Shown: in pieces, positions 1-12,100 of the stretch
How positions within the stretch are numbered: position 1 is the first letter of the stretch
Layout: each line of letters starts with the position of its first letter
Notes under the pieces: model-generated
The model's input: the letters and a program-made list of their open reading frames with translations, nothing else
Databases searched by the model: none
Told to the model about the DNA's origin: nothing
Program-made: the position numbers and the translations under genes
Source: Betaproteobacteria bacterium
Lineage (GTDB): Bacteria > Pseudomonadota > Gammaproteobacteria > Burkholderiales > Burkholderiaceae_D
Reading direction: 5' to 3'
Assembly: GCA_025356395.1 (NCBI GenBank)
Contig: JANXTA010000067.1
Span: forward strand, 38,311-102,310
Length of the DNA: 64,000 nt

Positions 1-119
1 CTGGTGACGACCGGAACGGCGAGCTTCCGGGTCATCGGAACCACGGCGGCAGGATCGGCAGCGCTGGCGACCAGCGGGATCGACGCGAACAGCAATGCCA
101 CCACGTGCGACTGGATCAC
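1..119 (-). CDS. Exported protein of unknown function, N-terminal part only
   Basis: Reading leftward from a GTG at 117-119, the frame gives a short N-region, a hydrophobic stretch (VVALLFASIPLVASA) and an AxA-type cleavage site followed by DPAAVVPMTRK, then runs off the left edge. This is the pattern of a Sec signal peptide, so the protein is probably periplasmic or secreted. There is no in-frame ATG in the short stretch upstream that I read. Only about 39 residues are visible, so no family can be named. The gene lies downstream of the two polysaccharide genes on the same strand, but a 412-base gap separates them, so it probably has its own promoter. Confidence 0.5.
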   Translation of the reverse strand, partial: MIQSHVVALLFASIPLVASAADPAAVVPMTRKLAVPVVT

Positions 120-531
120 ACCGTGATGAGGCGCGCGCGGGGTGGGTTTCGAACGGTGTGAAACAACAAACATGACTTCTCCTGGATGGCCGCAAATGGT
201 TGGCCGAAGGGGGGGCGCACGGACTCCTGCTGACGGGAGAAGCGGCGAAAAGTGTTGGAACAGCGACACGCTCCCTGACGGGTGTCGCCAAGGTTCAGGT
301 CGCTTGTCGGCCCTCACCGGAAAAAGCTGAGGCGGTTTTTTCGACGGGCGGGCCGAACGTCGCTAGGAGATCGCTGAACGGTAGTGCTGGGAGAAGGACG
401 GTCGACTTTCCGATCTTTGCGACGCCTCGCAGGATCTAGAGATTCGACTTAGCCAAGCCGCTGTTGGCCCGGCTCGGTTGCCGTCGACGCGGGGCCTAGG
501 ACGATGCCCGCGAAGGCATCCGTGGCACGGA
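120..531. other. Intergenic region, 412 bases, no convincing gene
   Basis: The open frames on the plus strand here have poor protein character and no plausible ribosome site. A 7-base-pair stem (GCGACAC at 263-269 pairing with GTGTCGC at 282-288) is the only clear secondary structure. The region should contain the promoter and leader of the minus-strand exported protein that starts at 119. I looked for a cyclic-di-GMP riboswitch core, because polysaccharide genes lie next to it, and did not find one. Confidence 0.4.
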
Positions 532-1287
532 TCAGTTCGCGGAGGGACGCCCTCGCAACCGCGAAACCGCCTTCCTGGCCACGAGTAGGCAGAACAGGGA
601 GTTCGTGATGGCGTAGCGGGGCAGCAGCCGGAACGGTTCCTGGACCAGCCGGATCACCCACTCGAGTCCGGCGCGACGGACCCAGCGGGGCGCCCGGAAG
701 CGCGCGCCGCCAAGCACGTCGAAGCTGCCGCCGACGCCGATCGCGACGCCCACGCCTAGTCGCTCCCACTGCGCCTCGATGAAGGCTTCCTGGCGCGGCA
801 CGCCCATGCCGACCAGCAGGAGACGGGCCTGGCTCGCCCTGACCGCGTCGGCTTTCGCATCGGCCTGCGCCGCCGAGAAGTAGCCGTCGGAGCCGGCGAT
901 GCGCAGATCGGGATGCCGGCCGCGCAGGGCGACGATCGCGCGTTGCACGAGTTGCGGCGTGGCGCCGAGCAGGTAGACGGCGATCTGCTCATTCGCGGCC
1001 CGCGCGCACAGCGCTTCGATCAGTTCGATGCCGGCCACCCGTTCGGGCAACCGACCGCCGAAGAGGCGGGCACACCACACCAACGGCTGCCCGTCGGCGA
1101 CGACGAGTCGCGCGCGGGCGACGAACGAACGCAGCTTCAGGTCCGTGCGCATCATCATCAGCGTCGAGACGTTGACGGTGCACAGCCATCCGCCGCCCGT
1201 GGCGAGCAGCCCGAACACCGCATCGGCCGCCTGGTCGCAGGTCAGCGCGTCGAAGTGGCCGTCGAAGATGGTGACGCACTCCGTCAT
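532..1287 (-). CDS. WecG/TagA/CpsF-family glycosyltransferase
   Basis: This is a 251-residue protein of the GT26 family, which adds N-acetylmannosamine-type or related sugars to undecaprenyl-linked intermediates at the inner face of the membrane. Family hallmarks visible are VNVSTLMMMRTD near residue 40, ADGQPLVW near 65, GMGVPRQEAFI near 165 and GVGGSFDVLGG near 190, with the usual aromatic, basic C-terminal tail (RLVQEPFRLLPRY). The ATG at 1285-1287 overlaps the stop of the upstream gene (ATGA), so the two are translationally coupled. It was probably the last gene of an exopolysaccharide unit. The sugar specificity cannot be read from sequence. Confidence 0.85.
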   Translation of the reverse strand: MTECVTIFDGHFDALTCDQAADAVFGLLATGGGWLCTVNVSTLMMMRTDLKLRSFVARARLVVADGQPLVWCARLFGGRLPERVAGIELIEALCARAANEQIAVYLLGATPQLVQRAIVALRGRHPDLRIAGSDGYFSAAQADAKADAVRASQARLLLVGMGVPRQEAFIEAQWERLGVGVAIGVGGSFDVLGGARFRAPRWVRRAGLEWVIRLVQEPFRLLPRYAITNSLFCLLVARKAVSRLRGRPSAN

Positions 1288-2441
1288 GGATCCAGTCGCC
1301 GACGCAGCCACATCGCATCGATGAAGAACTTGGCCGCCCAGTTCGGATACGACATCGGGGCGTAGCGACCCCAGACCGGTTCGGAGCCCTTGATTCCGCC
1401 GCGCACATCGAGGTCGCCGGTCAGCAGGTCCTGCGTGGAGGCGACGAAATCGAGAGCCCGCTCGAGGGCGCGCTGGAAGGCGGGGTCGGCATCGACTTGA
1501 TGCAAGCGGGCCCAGACGATCGCGAACTGACAGTTTCCGGTGAGGCAGCACGACGTCTCGCCCGCGGCGCCGTCGATGGTGATGGTGGAGGGCAGGTGCC
1601 CGTCCTCGCGGAGGTGGACGAGGGCGGCGTGCGCGCATCGCGCTGCCGCGTCGACATAACGTCGATCGTCGAGGAGCAGGCCGGACTCGAGCAGTCCGCG
1701 CGCAGCGTAGGCGATGGTGTGCGTGAACGGCGCGACGCCGCGCCGGAACGAGCATTGGTCGAAGAAGCCGCTGGCCTGCTGCTGGTCGAGGGCCCAGTCG
1801 AGGTTACGGCGGGCCACGGCTTCGCGCGCCGCATCGGGCTCGACCTGGTTCATCCGCAGGAGAGCCCACGCGGTTCGCGTGTTGTAGACGTGCGGCGTGC
1901 CGAGATGCTCGTTGCGCGTCCAGCGCAGGTCGTCATCGGCGATCGTGGTCAGCCAAAGGGCCGCCCGGCGCGCCGCCTCGAGCATCGCGGCATCGCCGCT
2001 CAGCTCGTAGCCGCGGACCAGTCCGAACAGCACCTGGCCGGTATCGAACACGATGCCTGCCGACCCGTAACGGGGATTGGCGAAGGAGCCGTCGGCGTTC
2101 TGGATGGTCAGCAGCCAGCGCAGGATTCGCAGGGCGCGGTCGCGATAGCCGGGATGGCGGTCCTCGGCGAGCCGCAAGAAGGTCGTGGCGATGTAGCCCG
2201 AGGTTTCGGGATAGGGCGGGCGCCAGCCGCCCCGTAATGAGTATCCGTAGCTGACGCCTCCCGTCGGCGACGCGTCCTGGGCCCGGCAGAGCCAGGATTC
2301 GGCGGCGAGCAGATGGCGGTCGGCGGCCACGACTCCGGTCGTCCTCGTCCGGTCCGCGAAGGCCACGCGCACGAAGCTGCCGAGAGGTTTGAACGGGTTT
2401 TGCGCGCGTGACGAGGTGTCGATGGTGCGGTCGCTGCCCAT
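1284..2441 (-). CDS. Alpha/alpha-barrel protein of a polysaccharide locus
   Basis: The protein has about 385 residues. It contains repeated helical units with small-residue and WL/TIQNADGSF-like turns (for example RWLLTIQNADGSF and TQDLLTGDLDVRGG), as in six-hairpin glycosidase or terpene-cyclase-like alpha/alpha toroids. Proteins of this kind are often found without known function in exopolysaccharide clusters. The reading frame extends further upstream, but protein-like composition begins at MGSDRT, and I chose that ATG at 2439-2441. The frame ends four bases inside the glycosyltransferase gene, so the two form an operon. No signal peptide is evident. It may trim or bind polysaccharide, but this is not shown by the sequence. 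Confidence 0.7.
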   Translation of the reverse strand: MGSDRTIDTSSRAQNPFKPLGSFVRVAFADRTRTTGVVAADRHLLAAESWLCRAQDASPTGGVSYGYSLRGGWRPPYPETSGYIATTFLRLAEDRHPGYRDRALRILRWLLTIQNADGSFANPRYGSAGIVFDTGQVLFGLVRGYELSGDAAMLEAARRAALWLTTIADDDLRWTRNEHLGTPHVYNTRTAWALLRMNQVEPDAAREAVARRNLDWALDQQQASGFFDQCSFRRGVAPFTHTIAYAARGLLESGLLLDDRRYVDAAARCAHAALVHLREDGHLPSTITIDGAAGETSCCLTGNCQFAIVWARLHQVDADPAFQRALERALDFVASTQDLLTGDLDVRGGIKGSEPVWGRYAPMSYPNWAAKFFIDAMWLRRRLDP

Positions 2442-2815
2442 GGCTTTCTGATGGCTTGCCTGATTCGATCGGCCAAGTGCTCCTGAAGCGCCGCGATCCG
2501 AAGTGCGCCGACCTGCAAGGCGAACGCAAGATGTCACGAAAAGCAACTTGCAAGCTTGGAAAAGTATCTGATTCCGTGTCCCATCACCACTCTTACAAGA
2601 TGCGGCACCCGTTTCGAGGGGACTGCGACGCGAGCGGCGCCGGCCTCGCCGGGCACGAACAGGTGAGGCCCGGACCATTTTTTTATTCGCAGCGCTTACA
2701 TTGCGTCGCAGCAAGAACGTGCAACCGCGCTGCATGATCCCTTGTCGTCGGTTGAGGGCGCCCTGAGTCGGATCGGCATGACTCGGTAACGTGGACGGAC
2801 TGCTTCGAGGCTTCG
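2442..2815. other. Divergent intergenic region, 374 bases
   Basis: This lies between the leftward polysaccharide pair and the rightward GST/MFS pair, and should hold promoters for both. It contains a weak hairpin (GGCCTC at 2642-2647 with GAGGCC at 2665-2670) followed a few bases later by a run of seven Ts (2678-2684), which could act as a terminator of rightward transcription. No gene is supported. Confidence 0.4.
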
Positions 2816-3529
2816 ATGAAAACCCTTTCCGATTTCGACATCACCACCCAGTGGCCGGCCGCGCATCCGGACCGACTGCAGCTCTACTCGTAGCCGACGT
2901 CCAACGGCGTCAAGGTCTCGATCGCGCTCGAGGAGATGGGGCTGCCCTACGAGCCGCATCTGGTCAGCTTCGACACGCAGGACCAGTTGACTCCGGCCTC
3001 CCTGTCCCTGAACCCCAACAACAAGATCCCCGCGATCGTCGACCCGCACGGTCCCGACGGCGAGGCGTTCGCACTGTTCGAGTCGGGCGCGATCCTGATC
3101 TATCTGGCGGAGAAGACCGGGCTGTGCCTGTCTGCCGATCCGGCGCTGCGCTACGAGACGATCCAGTGGCTGATGTTCCAGATGGCCGGCGTGGGCCCGA
3201 TGTTCGGCCAGCTCGGCTTCTTCCACAAGTTTGCTGGCAAGGACTACGAGGACAAGCGGCCGCGCGATCGCTACGTCGCCGAGTCGCGGCGACTGCTCGC
3301 GGTCCTCGACCGGCGCCTGTCCGGTCGCGCCTGGATCATGGGCGACGACTACTCGATCGCCGACATCGCGACCTTCCCGTGGGTCAACAACCTGGTCGGC
3401 TTCTACGGCGCGCGCGAGATCGTCGGCTTCGACGACTTCCCCGAAGTCGCGCGCGTGCTGGCCGTGTTCGTCGAGCGGCCCGCGGTCGTCCGTGGCTTGA
3501 AGATTCCGAATCGCACGCCATCGACCTGA
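2816..3529 (+). pseudogene. Glutathione S-transferase (YghU/Ure2-like) with in-frame TAG
   Basis: The full gene starts at ATG 2816 and would encode about 237 residues. Codon 26 (2891-2893) is TAG, between LQLYS and PTSNGVKVSIALEEMG, which is the beginning of the GSH-binding thioredoxin fold. Family members usually have LYS-x-PTPNG here, so a single sense codon has become amber. Everything after it is intact: NPNNKIPAI, FESGAILIYLAEKTG and the C-terminal helical domain with DDYSIADIATFPW. A restart at ATG 2936 would lose the first strand and helix. The MFS gene follows 22 bases later. The TAG could be a real mutation or a consensus error. Confidence 0.8.
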
Positions 3530-3551
3530 TCGCTCGAAGCGGCGGGCGGAC

Positions 3552-4930
3552 ATGAATAAGCCTCGGCATCCGCGGGCGGTGGTCTTCGCGTCGGTGCTCG
3601 GGTCGAGTCTCGCGTTCGTCGACGGCTCGGTCGTCAACGTGGCCCTGCCGACCATCGGCCACGACCTGCGGGTCGGCCCGGCGGCGCTGGCCTGGACCGT
3701 CAACGCCTACCTGCTGCCGCTCAGTGCGCTGATCCTGCTGGGCGGCGCGGCCGGCGACCGCTACGGACGCCGGCGCCTGTTCGTGCTCGGCATCGCGATC
3801 TTCCTCGTCGCCTCCGTGCCGCGCTCGTCAGCGCCTTCGCTCTCCTGCCTGCTGGCCGGCCGTGCGCTGCAGGGCATCGGCGCGGCGATCCTGATGCCGA
3901 ACAGCCTGGCGATGCTCAGTGCGAGCTTTGCGGGCGAGGCGCGTGGTCGCGCCATCGGTGCCTGGGCCGCGGCCGGCGCCATCGCGGGAGCCGTCGGCCC
4001 GGTATTCGGCGGATGGATCGTCGACCTGGCCGGATGGCGACCGATCTTCTTCCTCAATCTGCCGATCGGAGCCGGCGGGATCTGGCTGGCGCTGCGCTAC
4101 ACCACGGAGAGCCGCGAGCGGCGCGAAGAGCGGTCGCTCGACTGGGCAGGCGGCCTGGCCGCGACGATGGGACTCGGGCTGCTGGTCTGGGCGCTGACGG
4201 CGGCGGCCGAGTCCGGGACGCCGAGGGATTCGCTGGTCTGGGCAACGGTGGCCGGCATCGCCCTGATGGTCTTGTTCCTGTGGCTCGAGCAGCGGCGCGG
4301 CGACGATGCGCTGATGCCCTTCGGTCTGTTCGGCACGTGTCGACCTTCGCCGGCCTCAGTCTGCTGACTTTGCCGCTCTACGCGGCGCTCGGCGGCCTGA
4401 TCGTGCTGCTGCCCTACCTGCCGATCCGGGTGGGGCACTACACCGCCACCGAGGCCGGTGCGGCGATGCTGCCGATCCCGTTTCTGATCGGCTTCGGCTC
4501 GCGCCTGATGGGCCGCGTGGCAGAGCGCGTGGGCGGTCGCGTGCTCCTAGTCGGCGGCAGCGCGACCGTGGCGGTCGGCCTCGCGCTGCATGCGCGCGTG
4601 GGGCAGGGCGCCATCGACTTCTGGCGTGACATCCTGCCGCCGACGCTGATCGTCGCGGTCGGCATGGCGACCTGCGTCGCGCCGCTGACGACGTCGGTGA
4701 TCGCTTCCGTCGACCGCGACCACGTCGGTGCCGCGTTGGGCATCGACAGCGCGCTGGCGCGGATCGGCGGGCTGCTCGCGACGGCGTTGCTGGGCTTCGT
4801 CTTCGCAACCACCGATGCGTCGGGCCACCTCATCGCCAGCGTGCAGGTCGCGGCGCTGGTCGGGGCGGGTTGCGCGGCGATAGCGTCGCTCTGCGGGTTG
4901 CTGCTGATCCGGAGCGATCCGCAGTGCTGA
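3552..4930 (+). pseudogene. DHA2-type (EmrB/QacA) drug-efflux MFS transporter, frameshifted
   Basis: The first frame (from ATG 3552) encodes the N-terminal helices with DGSVVNVALPTI, the loop motif GDRYGRRRLF, and ALQGIGAAILMPNSL (motif C region). It reaches LMPFGLFGT and then hits a stop at 4365-4367. The neighbouring frame takes over at about 4338 with STFAGLSLLTLPLYAALGGL and continues to the TGA at 4928-4930. The change of frame fits loss of one base between 4337 and 4340. Intact members are 14-helix proton antiporters of about 460 residues, which is what the two halves add up to. It follows the TAG-interrupted GST, so both genes of this unit are broken. Confidence 0.85.
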
Positions 4931-5070
4931 AAAATTGCGCGATCTTGTGGGGTTGTAACAGTCCGCTGCACACGTCAGCCGACCGGATCGACGCCGCGTT
5001 TCTGACCCACCGACGGGCCGCTGGCTTGTCGGACCGATCCCGTGTTTCGACCTCTCCAAGGGAATACAAC

Positions 5071-5556
5071 ATGAAAAGCCGCATCCTCGTCACCGTTACC
5101 GCCGCCTTGCTGGCCTCGTCCAGTGTCTTCGCCCAGGCACCGGCCGGCGCACCCGCCGGCTCGACCGGCGCTTGCAAGGACGGTTCGTTCACGACGAACG
5201 CGACCAAGAAAGGCGCCTGTTCCGGGCACAAGGGCGTGAAGGACTGGTTCGGGGGCGACGCCGAACCGGCGAAGACCGCAGCCGGTGCACCGGCCCCGGC
5301 TGGGACGCCTGCACCGGCCACCGCGCCCGCGAAGGCGGCACCGGCCGCACCCGCAGCCGCACCCAAGACGACCACGGCTGCAGCCACGCCTGCCGCCGGC
5401 GGTGGACCCGGCATGGTGTGGGTCAACAGCAGCTCGAAGGTCTATCACTGCTCGGGCACGAAGTACTACGGCACCACCAAGGCCGGCTCGTACATGACCG
5501 AAGCCGCGGCCAAGACGGCCGGCAACCACGCCGACCACGGCAAAGCCTGCGCCTGA
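5071..5556 (+). CDS. Exported DUF3761-like protein
   Basis: The 161-residue protein has a clear Sec signal peptide (KSRILVTVTAALLASSSVFAQA). A short DUF3761-like core follows (ACKDGSFTTNATKKGACSGH, then KGVKDWFGG), then a low-complexity Ala/Pro/Thr linker at about residues 65-110. The C-terminal Cys/His-rich module (VWVNSSSKVYHCSGTKYYG, then TKAGSYMTEAAAK and HADHGKACA) is a frequent partner of DUF3761. The function of the family is unknown. The ATG at 5071 follows an AAGGGA ribosome site. It stands alone between the broken MFS gene and another exported protein. Confidence 0.75.
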   Translation: MKSRILVTVTAALLASSSVFAQAPAGAPAGSTGACKDGSFTTNATKKGACSGHKGVKDWFGGDAEPAKTAAGAPAPAGTPAPATAPAKAAPAAPAAAPKTTTAAATPAAGGGPGMVWVNSSSKVYHCSGTKYYGTTKAGSYMTEAAAKTAGNHADHGKACA

Positions 5557-5650
5557 CCTGCGTGCCCCGATGTCCGCTGCTCGCTGGCGGCGGACGTCTC
5601 CTTTCTTCTGCGACCGTCGGCGCGTTCGACGGCCCGCGACGAGGCTCCTC

Positions 5651-6481
5651 ATGAACAAGCAGTTCCTGGCCGCAGTGTTCCTGGCCGTCGCCGTTCCCGT
5701 CACTGCGCACGCCGCCGTCTCGGTGTCGATCGAGATCGCGCCACCGCCACTGCCGGTCTATGTCCAGCCCGTGATTCCCGCACCCGGCTACATCTGGACG
5801 CCGGGTTACTGGCGCTGGAACGCGGTCGACGCCGATTACTTCTGGGTGCCCGGCACGTGGATCTCGCCGCCTTACGTCGGCGCCCTCTGGACCCCCGGCT
5901 ACTGGGGCTGGGGCAACGGCTTCTATGCGTGGCACGGCGGCTACTGGGGCGCGCACGTCGGTTTCTACGGCGGCGTCAACTACGGCTTCGGTTACGTCGG
6001 GCACGGCTATGCGGGCGGCTACTGGAACGGCGGCGTCTTCAACTACAACCGCAGCGTGAACAACGTCAACACGACGATCGTCCACAACGTCTACAACACC
6101 ACCGTCGTCGAGAACAACACGCACGTCAGCTACAACGGCGGACAGGGCGGCATCGCGGAGCGGCCGAGCAACGAGGAGCGCCTGGCGCGCGCCGAGCAGC
6201 ACACGCCGCCGACGGGCCTGCAGCATCAGCACGAGCAGCAGGCGCTGCGTTCTCCGGAACAGCGGGCGTCGTTCAACCATGGCGCGCCGACCCACATGGC
6301 GATGGCGCGTCCCGCCGGCGGACAGCCTGGCGGCGGGCATCCCGGTGGCCAGCCCATGCATGGCGAGGGCGGGGGGCGTCCGGCGCACGAAGGCGGTGGT
6401 CGCGAGATGCACGCGCAGCAGCAGCCGCACGGTGGCAACCCGCATGGCGGGGACCATCGCGAAGGCAACCAGGCCCATTGA
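5651..6481 (+). CDS. Exported YXWGXW-repeat protein
   Basis: A signal peptide (NKQFLAAVFLAVAVPVTAHA) precedes aromatic repeats of the type PGYIWTPGYWRW, YFWVPGTWI and ALWTPGYWGW, then a Gly/Tyr-rich stretch and an Asn-rich beta-like segment (NNVNTTIVHNVYNTTVVENN). The last 100 residues are His/Gly/Gln-rich and disordered. YXWGXW proteins are small envelope proteins of unknown role found in many Proteobacteria. The ATG at 5651 is chosen because it begins the signal peptide. The preceding 80 bases contain a GC-rich hairpin (GTCCGC/GCGGAC) followed by a weak T-rich stretch that may end the upstream gene. Confidence 0.75.
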   Translation: MNKQFLAAVFLAVAVPVTAHAAVSVSIEIAPPPLPVYVQPVIPAPGYIWTPGYWRWNAVDADYFWVPGTWISPPYVGALWTPGYWGWGNGFYAWHGGYWGAHVGFYGGVNYGFGYVGHGYAGGYWNGGVFNYNRSVNNVNTTIVHNVYNTTVVENNTHVSYNGGQGGIAERPSNEERLARAEQHTPPTGLQHQHEQQALRSPEQRASFNHGAPTHMAMARPAGGQPGGGHPGGQPMHGEGGGRPAHEGGGREMHAQQQPHGGNPHGGDHREGNQAH

Positions 6482-6486
6482 ACGAA

Positions 6487-6512
6487 AAAGGCCGCGTCGC
6501 GACGCGGCCTTT
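6487..6512. terminator. Bidirectional intrinsic terminator
   Basis: A perfect 12-base-pair stem (AAAGGCCGCGTC with GACGCGGCCTTT) has A-rich and T-rich flanks. It sits between the convergent ends of the YXWGXW gene and mmsA, so it can stop transcription from both sides. Confidence 0.85.
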
Positions 6513-6533
6513 CGATGTCTGCGGTGACGACGC

Positions 6534-8054
<1,521 letters not shown>

Positions 8055-8237
8055 GCGGGTCTCCTGACTGGCGAAGCGGGCGACCCGAAGGATACCCGCT
8101 GGAGCGCGAAGCCGAATCGACCCATCCCGTCGCGGACGCATTCCACGCCATCGGACGGCCCGTTCGTCACATCGGATCGGCCTCGACCGCAAGTCATGGC
8201 TAAATGCCGCCTGCTTCCGGCCCAGGAGATTGCCTTC

Positions 8238-9137
8238 ATGCTGTCCATCACCGACCTCACGCACGTCTACGCCAACGGCGTCAAAGCCCTCGACTCGGTC
8301 TCGCTCGAGATCCCGGCCGGCATGTTCGGCCTGCTCGGGCCGAACGGCGCCGGCAAGTCGTCGCTGATGCGCTGTCTGGCGACGTTGCAGGTGCCGACTA
8401 CCGGGCAGATCCACTTCGGCAGGATCGACGTGCTGCGCGAGCCCGCGCAACTGCGCGCTACGCTCGGCTACCTGCCGCAGGACTTCGGGGTCTATCCGCG
8501 CGTGTCGGCGATGGACATGCTCGACCACCTCGCGGTCCTCAAGGGCGTCGCGGGTCGCGGCGATCGTCGCGACACCGTCGAGACCCTGTTGAAGCAGGTC
8601 AACCTGTGGGACGTGCGCAAGAAGGCCATCGCCGGTTTCTCGGGCGGCATGCGCCAGCGCTTCGGCATCGCGCAGGCGCTGATCGCCAACCCGCGTCTGA
8701 TCATCGTCGACGAGCCCACGGCCGGACTCGATCCGGAGGAGCGCAATCGCTTCAACAACCTCCTGTCCGAGATCGGCGAGAACGTCGTCGTGATCCTGTC
8801 GACGCACATCGTCGACGACGTCACCGACCTGTGTCCGCGCATGGCCATCCTGGTGGGCGGTCGGATCGTCGAGTCGGGCACGCCCGCGGCGCTGATCGAA
8901 GGGCTGCGCGGTCGCATCTGGCAGGCCAGCATCGACAAGAGCCAGCTCGAAGCCATGCGCCAGCAACAGCCCGTCATCGCGACCCGGCTGCGGGCCGGCA
9001 GCACCGTGATCCGCGTGCTGTCCGATGCCTCCCCAGGCACGAACTTCGCGGCGGTCGAGGCCGGCCTCGAGGACGTCTACTTCGCGACGCTGCATCGGCA
9101 CCGTGCCACGACGGACTCACTCGCGAAGGCAGCCTGA
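8238..9137 (+). CDS. ABC transporter ATP-binding protein (ABC-2 type)
   Basis: This 299-residue ATPase has Walker [10 protein letters not shown] near residue 35, a Q-loop in [11 protein letters not shown], the signature [15 protein letters not shown], Walker [14 protein letters not shown] and the switch His in STHIVDD. A C-terminal extension of about 80 residues follows the ATPase core, as in bacitracin/gliding-type ABC-2 systems. The ATG at 8238 has AGGAGA upstream. It ends two bases before the permease/peptidase gene and must supply its ATPase. The substrate is unknown. Confidence 0.88.
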   Translation: MLSITDLTHVYANGVKALDSVSLEIPAGMFGLLGPNGAGKSSLMRCLATLQVPTTGQIHFGRIDVLREPAQLRATLGYLPQDFGVYPRVSAMDMLDHLAVLKGVAGRGDRRDTVETLLKQVNLWDVRKKAIAGFSGGMRQRFGIAQALIANPRLIIVDEPTAGLDPEERNRFNNLLSEIGENVVVILSTHIVDDVTDLCPRMAILVGGRIVESGTPAALIEGLRGRIWQASIDKSQLEAMRQQQPVIATRLRAGSTVIRVLSDASPGTNFAAVEAGLEDVYFATLHRHRATTDSLAKAA

Positions 9138-9139
9138 CC

Positions 9140-12100
9140 ATGCTGTCGTCCATCGCGCGATTCGAGTGGCGCTACCAGCTGAAGAGCCCGGTCTTCTGGG
9201 TCGGCTTCGTGCTGTTCTTCCTGCTGGCCTTCGGCGCCACCACCATCGACACGATCCAGATCGGCAGTCGCGGCAACGTCAACGTCAACGCGCCGTTTGC
9301 CATCATCCAGACGACCGGGATCCTCAGCGTCTTCGCGATCTTCATCCTCGTGGCGATGGTCGCTGGCACGGTGATCCGCGACGACGAGACCGGCTTCGCG
9401 CCGATCCTGCACAGCACGCGACTGAGCAAGAGCGCCTACCTGTTCGGTCGCTTCGCCGGCTCGATCGCCGCGGCCCTGCTGGTGATGGCGGCCGTGCCGC
9501 TGGCGATCGCGATCGGTTCGCTGATGCCGTGGCAGGACGCCGAGAAGATCGGTCCGTTCGTGCTCGTGCACTACCTCTATGCGCTGTTCGTCATCGCGCT
9601 GCCCACGCTGCTGATCATGGGTGCCGCCTTCTTCGCGCTCGCGACGGCGACCCGCTCGCTGATGTGGAGCTACGTCGGCGCGATCGCGTTGCTGGTGCTC
9701 TTTACGGCCTCGCGGATCTGGATGCGCGACCTGCAGCACGACACCATCGCCGCGCTGTCCGATCCGTTCGGCCTGTCGGCGCTGGCCGTCACGACGAAGT
9801 ACTGGACCGCCACCGATCGCAACACGCTGCTGCCACCGCTGACGGGCCTGCTGCTGGCCAATCGCCTGCTGTGGATCGGCGTGGGCGCCGTGCTGTTCTC
9901 GATCGCCTACTACCTGTTCCACTTCGAGACTAAGTCACGCAGCGCGAAGGATCGTCCGGCGGATGCCGAGGAACCGGTGACGGTCGGCAGCGTGGGTCCG
10001 AAGAAGCTGGCGATGGCGAAAGCCGATGCGGCCACCGGCCGCGTTCAGCTGTTCGCGCTCACGCGTTTCGACATGGCGTTCGTGTTCCGCAGCCCCGCCT
10101 TCTTCGTGCTGATGTTCATCGGGGTCATCAACGGCGGCCTCAGCGCGTGGTTCGTCGGCACCATCCTCGGCAGCGACGCCTATCCCGTGACGCGGCTGAT
10201 CGTGCAGGCACTGGGAGGCGGCTTCGGACTCATACCGATCATCGTCGCCATCTACTACGGTGGTGAGCTGGTGTGGCGCGACCGCGAGAGACGGCTGCAC
10301 GAGATCGTGGACGCGACCGCCGCGCCTGACTGGACCCACCTGGTGCCGAAGATCATCGCGATCGCGCTGGTCCTCAGCGCGAGTGCCATGGTCGCGGTAT
10401 TCACGGGCATGGCGATCCAGCTGATCAAGGGCTACACGCATTTCGAGTTCACGTCCTACCTGCTTTGGTTCGCCGTGCCCACCGTCCTGTCGGCCCTGCT
10501 GCTCGCGGTGCTGTCGGTGTTCACGCAGGTCGTCGTGCCGCAGAAGTTCATCGGCTGGGGATTGATGCTGCTCTACGTCGTCGCGTCGGTCGCGCTCGAC
10601 TCGGCAGGCTTCGAGCACAAGCTCTACCTCTACGCCGAGACGCCGGGGGTGCCGCTGTCGGACATGAACGGCATGGGCCGTTTCTGGATCGGAGCCGCGT
10701 GGTTCCGGCTCTACTGGAGCGCCTTCGCGCTGATGCTGGCGGTGTGCGCCTTCGGCCTGTGGAGACGGGGCACGAACACCGCGCTGCGACCGCGCCTCGC
10801 AGCCTTCCCGCATCGCATGCGCGGTGGTGCGCTGGCCTTGCTGGTCCTCGGCTTCGTGACGTGGGCCGGCACAGGTGCCTTCATCTTCTACAACACCAAC
10901 GTCCTGAACATCTACCGTTCGGGTCCCGAGCGCGAGAAGCGGCAGGCCGCCGCCGAGAAGGAGCTGCTGCCCTTCGAGAAGCTGACGGTGCCGCGCATCG
11001 TCGGCGTGAAGCTCGACGTGCAGCTGTTCCCCGACGCGCCGCGCGCCGTGACGACGGGCAGCTACCACCTCGTCAATCGCAGCACGGCGCCGATCGATCA
11101 CGTGCATTTGAACTGGCCCGAGAAGCTGAAGATGGACCAGCTCGCGATCGATGGCGGCGTGCTGGAGAAGGAGTATCCGGAGTACTCGTATCGCATCTAT
11201 CGCCTGGAGCCGGCGATGCAACCCGGTGAAAGCCGCGACGTGCGGTTCGCGACGACCCTCGAGGAACGCGGCTTCCCGAACAGCATGCCGTTGACGCGCA
11301 TCGTCGACAACGGCAGCTTCCTCGACAACAGCGAGATCACGCCGGCCATCGGCATTTCGCGCGACGTCTTCCTGAAGGACCGCGCGAAGCGCCGCAAGTA
11401 CGGCCTGCCTTCCGATCTGCGACCGCCGACGCTGGAGGACGACACGGGCCGCGTGCGCAACGTGTTCAGTCCGGCTAGCGACTGGGTCGATGCGGACATC
11501 ACGGTGACGACGGACGCGGACCAGACGCCGATCGCCCCGGGCTACACGCTGTCGGACACGGTCGTGAAAGGCCGTCGCACGGTTCACTTCAAGCCCGACG
11601 CGCCGATCAACAACTTCTTCTCGATCCAGTCGGGGCGCTATGCGATCAAGCACGACAAGGCTGGTGCGATCGACCTCGCGGTCTACTACCTGCCGGGCCA
11701 CGAGTACAACGTCGACCGCATGCTGGAGGCGATGAAGGTGTCGCTGGCTTTGTTCGGCACCCAGTTCTCGCCCTATCAGTTCCGGCAGGCGCGCATCCTC
11801 GAGTTCCCCAGCTACGCGACGTTCGCGCAGTCCTTCGCCAACACCATCCCGTTCTCCGAGGACATCGGCTTCCTGACCAAGCTCGGCGACCCCGAGAAGA
11901 TCGACATCGCGACCTACGTGACTGCGCACGAGGTCGCCCATCAGTGGTGGGGCCATCAGCTGGTGCCGAGCAATCAACAGGGCGCGACGATGCTCGTCGA
12001 AAGTTTCGCGCAGTACTCCGCGATGCTGGTGATGGAACAGATGTACGGCAAGGAGCAGATGCGCCGCTTCCTGAAGTACGAGCTCGACAGCTACTTGCGC

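Noticed and set aside
142..439. Two short overlapping plus-strand open frames
   Set aside because: No ribosome site, no protein-like composition and overlapping frames of equal quality.
120..531. Riboswitch or small RNA upstream of the exported protein
   Set aside because: Only a 7-base-pair hairpin was seen. No known riboswitch core was recognised.
2642..2684. Intrinsic terminator in the gap before the GST gene
   Set aside because: The stem is only six base pairs with a long loop and the T-run is displaced, so it is mentioned only as weak.
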